A DNA stretch of 5,364 bases. It comes from Verrucomicrobiota bacterium. GTDB lineage: Bacteria > Verrucomicrobiota > Verrucomicrobiia > Verrucomicrobiales > DEV007. Below the pieces are notes generated by a model. It ran no database searches. It was not told where the DNA came from and worked only from the letters and a program-made list of their open reading frames with translations. Positions 1 to 5,364 of this stretch are shown in pieces. Positions within the stretch are counted from its first letter, which is position 1. Each line of letters starts with the position of its first letter. The DNA is taken from assembly GCA_027618625.1 (NCBI GenBank), contig JAQCER010000302.1, positions 1 to 5,364 of the forward strand, in the 5' to 3' direction. A program made the translations under genes and the position numbers.

Positions 1-945
1 TTGCTTCGAGATGCTCGTGTGGACGAGCCACCGGGTGGCATCGCAGCAGACCTGTCCGGTGTGGAAAGTGATGGCTCCGGCGAGCCGCGTGGCCGTGTCG
101 TCGATATCCACATCATCGAAAATCACCGCTGCCCCTTTTCCGCCGAGTTCCAGCTTGGCGGGGATGAGATTGCGGGCACAGGCACAGGCCACTAGCCGGC
201 CAACTTCCGGAGATCCGGTGAAGGACATGCGCTTCAGCCCCGGATGGCCTGCCAGTGCGGCTCCCGCGGTCTCACCATAACCAGTGACGACATTGATCAC
301 ACCGGCAGGAATGCCCACTCGCTCCGCCAGCACGCCGAGATACAACGCGGACAGCGGCGTGTCTTCGGCGGGCTTGATGACCACGGTATTTCCGGCAGCC
401 AGCGCCGGAGAAATGTTCCAGCCGATGAGGAGAAAGGGGAAATTCCACGGCACGATGAATCCACAGGGACCCCACGGCAGCCGCACGGTGGTGGCTTCGT
501 GGCCGCGGACGGCCAGCGGCGTACGGTGCTGCACATTCAGCGATATGCCGATGAAATAACGCAGCGTATCCACGAAATTCTGAACATCCCCTTCCGCCTG
601 TGCGAGGATCTTGCCCGCATCGGTCGCTTCGATGTGGGCCAGCACCGCTTTGTGTTTCTCCACTTCTTCGGCCAGCCGGTGCAGCAGCACGCCACGCTCA
701 TTGGCGGGCATCTCGGCCCAGCCTGAGCTGCGAAAGGCCCTTGCGGCGGCCTGCACGGCGCGATCCACGTCGGCAGCACCCATGGACGGCACTTCCGCCA
801 GCGGTGCGCCGGTGCCGGGGTCTCTGGTGGTGAAGGTGGCTCCATCTGCTGCGGCAACCCATTCTCCGCCGATAAAGGCCTTGTGGGTTTTAGTGATAAA
901 GGTCCGGGCTGTTTCGGCGGAATTGGTATCGATGATTGTGTTCAT
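1..945 (-). CDS. NAD(P)-dependent aldehyde dehydrogenase, N-terminal 315 residues (3' end outside window)
   Basis: The frame is open from ATG at 945 to the left edge, giving 315 residues of a family usually about 480-500 long; the missing part is the C-terminal end of the catalytic and oligomerisation domains. It oxidises an aldehyde to a carboxylic acid in the cytoplasm. Motifs in order are FIGGEWV (24-30), VPWNFP (165-170) with the oxyanion-hole Asn168, the cofactor Lys191 (VIKPAED), FTGSPEVG (242-249), ELGGKGAAVIFDDVD (266-280) with general base Glu266, and GQVCCDATR (297-305), where Cys300 is the nucleophile. All key residues seen so far are intact. The pattern is that of classical ALDH1/2/betaine-aldehyde-type enzymes; the substrate is not readable, but an aldolase in the same operon makes an aldol-derived aldehyde such as lactaldehyde or glycolaldehyde a fair guess (inference). 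It lies 21 bp after the hydroxyacid dehydrogenase. The upstream stretch is A-rich (AACCACAAA before ATG) with no Shine-Dalgarno motif. Confidence 0.93.
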   Translation of the reverse strand, partial: MNTIIDTNSAETARTFITKTHKAFIGGEWVAAADGATFTTRDPGTGAPLAEVPSMGAADVDRAVQAAARAFRSSGWAEMPANERGVLLHRLAEEVEKHKAVLAHIEATDAGKILAQAEGDVQNFVDTLRYFIGISLNVQHRTPLAVRGHEATTVRLPWGPCGFIVPWNFPFLLIGWNISPALAAGNTVVIKPAEDTPLSALYLGVLAERVGIPAGVINVVTGYGETAGAALAGHPGLKRMSFTGSPEVGRLVACACARNLIPAKLELGGKGAAVIFDDVDIDDTATRLAGAITFHTGQVCCDATRWLVHTSISKQ

Positions 946-966
946 TTTGTGGTTTGAATGAATGTA

Positions 967-2046
967 TTATTTTTGTGGTGTGCATTTGTCGATCCTCACC
1001 GATTCCCATTTCTTTTGAAACGACGGGCGTTCGAACACCACCGGATTGACGACGGCACCGGGGTATTTGCCATGGGCGAGGTCGAGCAGGTTCCGGCAAG
1101 CCATGGCACCGATGTCGCGGAACAATTCGCGGGTCCATCCGATGTTGTGGGGAGCGAGAATGACGTTGTCGAGATCAGCGAAGCGATGCGGGCTGGTGAT
1201 GGGTTCGCCGGTGAAGCAGTCGAGGGCGGCTCCGGCAATGCGACGAGCGGCGAGCGCATCGAACAGCGCGTCCTCATTGATGATGCCGCCGCGGGCGGTG
1301 TTCAGGATAAACGCGTCCGGCTTCATCAGATCCAGCTCGCGGGCGGAGATCAGGTTTTCCGTCTGCGGGTTCAGCGGGCAGTGCACGGTGATGAAATCCG
1401 ACCTCGCCATCAGATAAGGGAGGTTGACCGATTGGGCGCCGTGGGCGGCGATGGTTTCCTGGGCCACGCCGGGATCGTAAACCAAGGGCGGGTTCATTCC
1501 GAAGCCGCTGAGCATGCCCACGACCGAGCGTCCGATGCCGCCAAAGCCGATGACGCCCACGGTGCGCCCGTGCAGTCCTGTGCCCATGATTTGCCCGCGC
1601 TGATCCCAGCGGGCGTCCCGCATCTGGCGGTCCTTCGCACGCATCCGATAGGCGAGAGCGAGCATCCAGCCCACCGTGGCCTCGGCCATCGGGCGGTCCA
1701 CCGCGCCGGCAGTGATGCACAGGGCGACGTCGTTCTCCGTGCAGGCAGCGACGTCCACGCTGTCATAGCCGACGCCGAATCGGCTGATGGCCAGCAGTTC
1801 CTGGCTCTGCGAGAGGCTTTGGCGCGTGACGCGGGGAGTAAGCACGATCACGCCGTGGAGTCCGGCGAGCTGCTGCGGAGTGATTTCGTCTGCGTGTTCG
1901 GGAAAGGTGCTGACCGCGATCCCGGGAGCGTGTTCGAGCACGCCAGAATCGAAGTCAGGGTAAACCGGATTGCCATTGCGGAAGAAATCGCCGGTCAGGC
2001 CGATGCGGAATGTTGCAGCTTTCAGGGATGGTGATTGGTTGGTCAT
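967..2046 (-). CDS. NAD-dependent D-2-hydroxyacid dehydrogenase
   Basis: A 359-residue cytoplasmic enzyme of the D-isomer-specific 2-hydroxyacid dehydrogenase family, which interconverts a D-2-hydroxyacid and its 2-keto acid. The split catalytic domain (about 12-110 and 310-340) surrounds a Rossmann domain. Visible motifs are ISRFGVGYDSVD (87-98), the dinucleotide loop GFGGIG (167-172), Asp191 after strand beta-2 (VYDPG), which favours NAD over NADP, VHCPLNPQTENLI (221-233), and the catalytic trio Arg252 (NTARGG), Glu281 (FTGEP) and His300 (APHNIGW). The Arg-to-Glu spacing of 29 equals that in SerA. There is no ACT domain, so it is not a full SerA. Substrate choice (hydroxypyruvate, glyoxylate, other 2-keto acids) cannot be read from sequence. 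About 20 residues, rich in Lys and ending CTPQK, extend past the usual end near VVNP. The gene starts 4 bp after the BASS stop codon and stops 21 bp before the aldehyde dehydrogenase, which implies co-transcription. Confidence 0.93.
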   Translation of the reverse strand: MTNQSPSLKAATFRIGLTGDFFRNGNPVYPDFDSGVLEHAPGIAVSTFPEHADEITPQQLAGLHGVIVLTPRVTRQSLSQSQELLAISRFGVGYDSVDVAACTENDVALCITAGAVDRPMAEATVGWMLALAYRMRAKDRQMRDARWDQRGQIMGTGLHGRTVGVIGFGGIGRSVVGMLSGFGMNPPLVYDPGVAQETIAAHGAQSVNLPYLMARSDFITVHCPLNPQTENLISARELDLMKPDAFILNTARGGIINEDALFDALAARRIAGAALDCFTGEPITSPHRFADLDNVILAPHNIGWTRELFRDIGAMACRNLLDLAHGKYPGAVVNPVVFERPSFQKKWESVRIDKCTPQK

Positions 2047-2050
2047 TCAA

Positions 2051-3193
2051 TTATGGAGAGTGGCCGGTGCCTTGCTTGTCTTCAGGTTCTGCGGGGTGTG
2101 TGCGCCACCAGTTGGCGAGCACGGAAGCGGTGACATTCATGATTGGGCCGAAGACAATGGGGGCGAGGCCGAGAGTGGCGACCTTTCCCAGCTTGGTGGC
2201 GAGGCCCGCAGCGAGGCCGGCGTTTTGCATGCCGACCTCAATGGCGATGGTGCGGCAGGTGATGGTGTCCAGGCGCAGCAGTTTGCAGAAGCCGTAGCCA
2301 AGGGCGTATCCGGCGGTGGTGTGGATAAAGCAGGCGAGCACCAGAAGCATTCCGACCTCGATGACTTTGTCACGGCCGGGGGCGACGGTGACCACGGTGA
2401 TGACGAGGATGCCCACCATCGAAATCGCCGGCATGATGCGCTCCAGCGACTTCCAGCGATGGAAAAAGAGATGGTGAAAGACGAGTCCGGCCACGACCGG
2501 CAGGAGGACGATCTGCGTCATGTCCCACATCATCGATGGGACGTCGATCGCCACCATTTCACCGGCGAGGGCCTTCATCAGGAGGGGCGTGATGACAGGG
2601 GATAGAAGCGTGGCGAGGGCGGTCATGGTGACCGACATGGCGACGTTCGCCTTCGCAATGAATGACATCACGTTCGAGGCCAGCCCGCTGGGCGAGACGC
2701 CCACGAGAATGAACCCGGCGGCGATCGCAGGAGGCAATCCCATGGTGTGAGCGAGCGTGAAGCCGAGCAGCGGCATGATGGTGAACTGGCAGACGAGCCC
2801 GACCAGCACGCCGCCCGGCATTTTCAAAACGCGGGCGAAGTCGGCGACGCTGAGAGTCGTGCCCATCGAGAACATGATGATCTGCAGCAGCGGGACGATG
2901 AGCACGGTCAGCCGGGTGCCGTCGAGTCCGAAGAACCACGGCGGAAAGTGGATCAGGGAAGTGTGGAAGACCATGCCGATCACCACTCCGGCGACGATCC
3001 AGATCGTGAACGCCATCTCGCGCAACTGGCCCCGGCCGGTGGTGGCAGCGAGAGCCAGACAAATGGCGGATCCCGCCAGGATCTGCGGCGTGGCCGCTTT
3101 GAAACCTGCCAGCAGCGCGAGCACGCACGCGAGCGCGAGGAGCACGCCCGCCCAGAGGAGTAGGCGGTGCATCCATGGCGAATGTAAATTCAT
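2051..3193 (-). CDS. BASS-family (bile acid:sodium symporter-like) organic-anion transporter
   Basis: A 380-residue, strongly hydrophobic inner-membrane protein with about ten likely membrane segments. Family landmarks are MFSMGTTL (107-114), the conserved sodium-site stretch VSPSGLASN (166-174) followed by AMSVTMTALATLLSPVITPLL (roughly 185-205), and EVGMQN (319-324), the classic second crossing-helix motif. BASS carriers couple sodium entry to uptake of bile acids in animals, and of pyruvate, pantoate or other small organic anions in plants and bacteria; the name does not mean bile acids are the substrate here. Residues 9-30 and 36-51 form an extra hydrophobic hairpin before the usual core, and residues 363-380 are a polar tail. 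It starts 16 bp after the lactonase-like gene and ends 4 bp before the hydroxyacid dehydrogenase, so it is probably co-transcribed and may import the acid metabolised by its neighbours (inference). M8 (ATG at 3172) is a possible alternative start; neither has a clear Shine-Dalgarno sequence. Confidence 0.93.
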   Translation of the reverse strand: MNLHSPWMHRLLLWAGVLLALACVLALLAGFKAATPQILAGSAICLALAATTGRGQLREMAFTIWIVAGVVIGMVFHTSLIHFPPWFFGLDGTRLTVLIVPLLQIIMFSMGTTLSVADFARVLKMPGGVLVGLVCQFTIMPLLGFTLAHTMGLPPAIAAGFILVGVSPSGLASNVMSFIAKANVAMSVTMTALATLLSPVITPLLMKALAGEMVAIDVPSMMWDMTQIVLLPVVAGLVFHHLFFHRWKSLERIMPAISMVGILVITVVTVAPGRDKVIEVGMLLVLACFIHTTAGYALGYGFCKLLRLDTITCRTIAIEVGMQNAGLAAGLATKLGKVATLGLAPIVFGPIMNVTASVLANWWRTHPAEPEDKQGTGHSP

Positions 3194-3209
3194 GCGAAGT
3201 GGTGGCGTC

Positions 3210-5099
3210 TCACTCCGGCAGGTTGATGCGCGCGATGCCGTAGGGCGGGAGTTCGACCGGCAACAGCGGCGACGCGGCTTTGGTTCCGCCTGACAGATAG
3301 CGGAGTTCGGCCGGTGGGCCGAGACCGCGGAGCGATGGGGTCAGGGTCTTGCCGGTGAGGTTGCCGACCAGCACGCACCTGCGACCGGGTTTCTGGAGGA
3401 CGATGGCGACGGCTCGCAACGGGTCGGAGGATTCGATCTGCTGCACCGTGCCGCCGGCGAACTCGCCGAGGTTCGCCAGCAGGTGGTAAACAGGGAACCG
3501 CTCGCCAGGCTGCGACGGGAATCCGACCGGTCGGGCTTTGGTCGTCTCCGCATCGGCATCCATGACGCCGTTCCAGCCCACGGTTTCGAAAAAGGTCGCG
3601 CTGTGGGCACCCGATGCGGCGAGGTATTTCACGCTGCCCAGCGTCCATGCCGCAGTGAACGGAGTGCCCTGCCGCTCGTCGACCTGAGTGGGGAATGGTC
3701 CGGCTGGCGGGCCTCCGGGAGGATCCTCGCCGTCAACCAACTGCGGCCTGAGAGTGACCGGGCCTACGACCAGCGGCCGGTCACCGGCAAACTCGCGCGT
3801 GGTCTCGACAGCGTGGGCCTGAATCTCTAGCGTCTCGACCATCGAGGGGATGTCGAAGGCGTGGATCTGCGGGTTGATCGCAAAGCCGATCGCCTGGATG
3901 GCCGCATCGTCCGGACGCTTGCGGTTCAGATCGACGAAGTTGGTCGCTTGGGTGACGCCGATCTCTGCGTTGCCGACGACCGGGGCAAGCCGGGCGCGCG
4001 CCTCCTGAAAGTGCGCCGGGTCGCCTCCGGTGACCAGCCAGTGCGAGACTGGTGGCTGGAGGTCTTTGATCACGTCCAGCAGCGGGCCGAAGGCGGGCGT
4101 CTTGCCAGGGTTAAGGCCAACTTGCAGCGAAACTCCAAGAATTTTCGCCTGTTCGGTGGCGCGGCGCAATTCATCGGCAAAGCCTGCGCCGGACAGCGCA
4201 AGGTCCACGCGCAGATGGTCGAGGTGCAGCGCCTTGAGGTGCTTGATCTGATTTTCTGTCAGGCTCTTCACTTCGCCGGACACCTGGAGGCCGAGACGCG
4301 GGAGGGCTGATTTCCGGTCGCCAAGCGTGAGCACTACGGGATCGTCGTCGCCGGATCTGCGGGCGGCGGGAATGGTGCCTGCGAGGCTGACTTTGATCTT
4401 CTGGGAAATCTTCGTGCCTTTCGTGATCTCAACCGGATACGGGATCTCCAGCGGCGTGCAGTAGGTCTTGAACGATCCATCCGTCCAGTTGCGCTGGTCT
4501 TCCATCTCGAAGACTTCGCCCTCGAAGTCCACACGGGCGCGCAGGCCAGGCGTGAGTTCGTGGGTGATGGCGCGCAGGTTTTTCGCCGGCTGGTGCGGGG
4601 AAATGGAACGCGGAAAGCTGCCGGTGGATTTGGCGCCATCGGCGGTTTCGATCACCCATGTCAGCCCTGCGGCCGAGGGGCCGTGGAGCAGGCAGAAGCC
4701 GATGCGGTTGCGTTTGAAGGTCGAGTGCGCCTCGCCGTCGAAGCTGAACTCGACGACGCCCGCAGCGCTTCCGGTGAGCGTGCCCTTCCAGCGGAAATCA
4801 ATGTCTGCCTCCGCGCAGAGCACGTCGAAGGTCACCCGGAAGCTGTCGCCCTGGTCATCGACAGCCACATTGGAAACCCTGGGGGCGACCGTCGCCCAGT
4901 TCTGATTGCGCACCGGGGCGTTGATGCCGCGCAGGACTTCATGCGGGCCGGTGCGCAGGTAGCGCAGAAAGGCATTCTCCGCATCGAAACTCATGGTGAC
5001 CGGACCGGCGCGCAGGGGGATTGGCTCAGCGCCCGGGGCGGCGGTGGCTGCCATCCATGAAAGGGCTAGTGGCAGGAGGAGGTGGAGTGGCTTTTTCAT
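3210..5099 (-). CDS. secreted D-apionate lactonase-like protein (ApnL family homologue)
   Basis: A 629-residue protein. Residues 1 to about 24 form a signal peptide (KK n-region, Leu-rich core, A-x-A cleavage choices at A20 or A24). About 27-240 is a beta-rich N-terminal domain carrying NRIGFCLLH (131-139) and FEMEDQRNWTDGSFKTY (197-213). About 265-515 resembles a TIM barrel, with INPQIHAFD (408-416), VDERQ (473-477) and FFETVGWNGVMD (503-514). About 560-629 is a small C-terminal beta domain. From memory, the EDQRNWTD-S-KTY, NPQ-HAFD and ETxGW-GVM motifs are those of D-apionate lactonase ApnL, which hydrolyses D-apionolactone to D-apionate. E505 sits where clan GH-A enzymes carry a catalytic Glu, but I cannot assign catalytic residues, and a glycosidase-like role remains possible. 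A Pro/Gly-rich loop lies at 459-470. As I recall, the characterised ApnL proteins are cytoplasmic, so the leader is unusual. The ATG at 5099 is chosen because it gives the leader and a 19-bp gap; no ribosome binding site is evident. The BASS gene starts 16 bp downstream. Confidence 0.62.
   Translation of the reverse strand: MKKPLHLLLPLALSWMAATAAPGAEPIPLRAGPVTMSFDAENAFLRYLRTGPHEVLRGINAPVRNQNWATVAPRVSNVAVDDQGDSFRVTFDVLCAEADIDFRWKGTLTGSAAGVVEFSFDGEAHSTFKRNRIGFCLLHGPSAAGLTWVIETADGAKSTGSFPRSISPHQPAKNLRAITHELTPGLRARVDFEGEVFEMEDQRNWTDGSFKTYCTPLEIPYPVEITKGTKISQKIKVSLAGTIPAARRSGDDDPVVLTLGDRKSALPRLGLQVSGEVKSLTENQIKHLKALHLDHLRVDLALSGAGFADELRRATEQAKILGVSLQVGLNPGKTPAFGPLLDVIKDLQPPVSHWLVTGGDPAHFQEARARLAPVVGNAEIGVTQATNFVDLNRKRPDDAAIQAIGFAINPQIHAFDIPSMVETLEIQAHAVETTREFAGDRPLVVGPVTLRPQLVDGEDPPGGPPAGPFPTQVDERQGTPFTAAWTLGSVKYLAASGAHSATFFETVGWNGVMDADAETTKARPVGFPSQPGERFPVYHLLANLGEFAGGTVQQIESSDPLRAVAIVLQKPGRRCVLVGNLTGKTLTPSLRGLGPPAELRYLSGGTKAASPLLPVELPPYGIARINLPE
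5028..5099 (-). other. predicted Sec signal peptide of the lactonase-like protein
   Basis: The first 24 codons encode two Lys after Met, a hydrophobic run LHLLLPLALSWMAATAA and then PGAEP. This is a classical n/h/c-region layout. A-T-A (18-20) or P-G-A (22-24) could each precede the cleavage point. There is no Cys in the lipobox position, so a lipoprotein is unlikely, and no twin-arginine motif, so Sec export is the simplest reading. The mature protein would act in the periplasm or outside the cell. Confidence 0.8.
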
Positions 5100-5118
5100 G
5101 GCGTGCGGTGAGTGAGGA

Positions 5119-5364
5119 TCAGAACCAGAGGTGCGGCTTGGTATCGCGGCCGAGGGCGCTCAGGCCCTGCTGCAGGCTGCGGATGAGCAGCCCGGCGTCG
5201 GAGCCCAGCGCGATCATCTGGAACCCCTGCTCCTTGCGCTTCGTCGCATCGTCGATGCTCGTGCCGACGACGCCGGTGGCGATGCCTTTGGCGGTTGCTT
5301 TGGCGCGGAGGTCGAGGTTCAACTGCGCGACCTCTCCGCCCTCCCATTCGCCGAGGTAGCCGTA
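5119..5364 (-). CDS. HpcH/HpaI family aldolase, C-terminal part (5' end outside window)
   Basis: Open from the right edge to a TGA at 5121-5119, this gives 81 residues beginning YGYLGEWEGGEV and ending KPHLWF. The segment GIATGVVGTS followed by a helix and the strand-loop GFQMIALGSDAGLL matches the last strand and helices of the HpcH/HpaI (class II, divalent-metal) aldolase barrel, in which a conserved G-F-x-x-(I/V)-A-x-G-S-D run precedes the C-terminal helix. Family members are about 250-260 residues, so roughly two thirds is missing. The metal ligands and the catalytic His/Arg lie upstream and cannot be checked. Known relatives (HpaI, GarL, RhmA) cleave 2-keto-3-deoxy or 4-hydroxy-2-keto acids to pyruvate plus an aldehyde in the cytoplasm; the substrate here is unknown. 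It is the most upstream gene seen, 19 bp before the lactonase-like gene. An aldehyde dehydrogenase further down the same operon could take its aldehyde product (inference). An ATG-like start inside this stretch (near 5322) is only an internal Leu (TTG). Confidence 0.77.
   Translation of the reverse strand, partial: YGYLGEWEGGEVAQLNLDLRAKATAKGIATGVVGTSIDDATKRKEQGFQMIALGSDAGLLIRSLQQGLSALGRDTKPHLWF

Larger units (their letters stand above)
1..5364 (-). other. probable single operon of five sugar-acid/organic-acid catabolism genes
   Basis: All five genes point the same way with gaps of 19 bp (5100-5118), 16 bp (3194-3209), 4 bp (2047-2050) and 21 bp (946-966). No gap can hold a full promoter plus a hairpin terminator, and I see no inverted repeat followed by a T-run in them on the minus strand. 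Both end genes are cut by the window, so the operon extends on both sides. The control region is not visible, and no regulator gene is present. Confidence 0.75.

Noticed and set aside
244..726. A 160-codon plus-strand open frame opposite the aldehyde dehydrogenase.
   Set aside because: Same register effect: it stops at the TCA codon for Ser74 of the aldehyde dehydrogenase. The minus frame carries all the catalytic motifs.
1..945. Aldehyde dehydrogenase as a possible truncated or broken gene.
   Set aside because: The frame is intact and simply runs off the window edge just after the catalytic Cys300; nothing suggests a frameshift or a premature stop.
945..979. Direct repeat TTTTGTGGT at 945-953 and 971-979 flanking the gap between the dehydrogenase and the aldehyde dehydrogenase.
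   Set aside because: Only 9 bp and low in complexity. One copy overlaps the end of one gene and the other the start codon of the next. There is no palindrome or known operator spacing, so chance is the simplest explanation.
958..2034. A 358-codon open frame on the plus strand lying almost exactly over the hydroxyacid dehydrogenase gene.
   Set aside because: It is in codon register with the minus-strand gene, so its stops can arise only from sense TTA, CTA or TCA codons, which are rare in GC-rich genes. It ends precisely at the TCA for Ser5 of the dehydrogenase. Its translation (rich in Gly, Ala, His, Asp, Arg) resembles no family.
1970..3163. Plus-strand open frames at 1970-2605 and 2747-3163 opposite the transporter.
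   Set aside because: Both are in the complementary codon register of the BASS gene, and their His/Asp/Glu/Arg-rich translations mirror hydrophobic codons on the other strand.
3483..5060. Plus-strand open frames at 3483-3830, 3861-4310 and 4560-5060 opposite the lactonase-like gene.
   Set aside because: All lie in the complementary codon register of the minus-strand gene, which has a signal peptide and family motifs. The shadow translations have no recognisable domain.

Overview
The window holds five co-directional protein-coding genes, all on the minus strand. Transcription runs from the right edge (5364) to the left edge (1). Nearly every base is coding: the four gaps are 19, 16, 4 and 21 bp, so this looks like the inner part of one operon whose promoter and terminator lie outside the window. 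No RNA gene, mobile element, CRISPR array, long repeat or clear terminator is visible.

In order of transcription: (1) the last 81 codons of an HpcH/HpaI-family (class II, pyruvate-type) aldolase, 5364-5119; (2) a 629-aa protein with an N-terminal signal peptide that I recognise from motif memory as related to D-apionate lactonase (ApnL), 5099-3210; (3) a 380-aa BASS-family (bile acid:sodium symporter-like) transporter, 3193-2051; (4) a 359-aa NAD-dependent D-2-hydroxyacid dehydrogenase, 2046-967; (5) the first 315 residues of an NAD(P)-dependent aldehyde dehydrogenase, 945-1, cut by the window edge just past the catalytic cysteine.

Together the genes look like a catabolic cassette for a sugar-derived acid. 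A lactonase-like protein outside the cytoplasm would open a sugar lactone. A BASS carrier would import an organic acid. An HpaI-type aldolase would split a 2-keto acid into pyruvate or a related 2-keto acid plus an aldehyde. The aldehyde dehydrogenase would oxidise the aldehyde, and the hydroxyacid dehydrogenase would interconvert a 2-keto acid and its D-2-hydroxyacid. The individual family calls for genes 1, 3, 4 and 5 are firm to fairly firm. The ApnL relationship is moderately supported. The joint pathway is inference.

The organism is a GC-rich, Gram-negative-type bacterium. None of the four visible start codons has a convincing Shine-Dalgarno sequence, and the gene content (secreted sugar-acid enzyme beside a BASS carrier and small-acid dehydrogenases) would fit Verrucomicrobiota or Planctomycetota. 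I favour Verrucomicrobiota, with low confidence. Long open frames on the plus strand are explained as codon-register shadows of the minus-strand genes.
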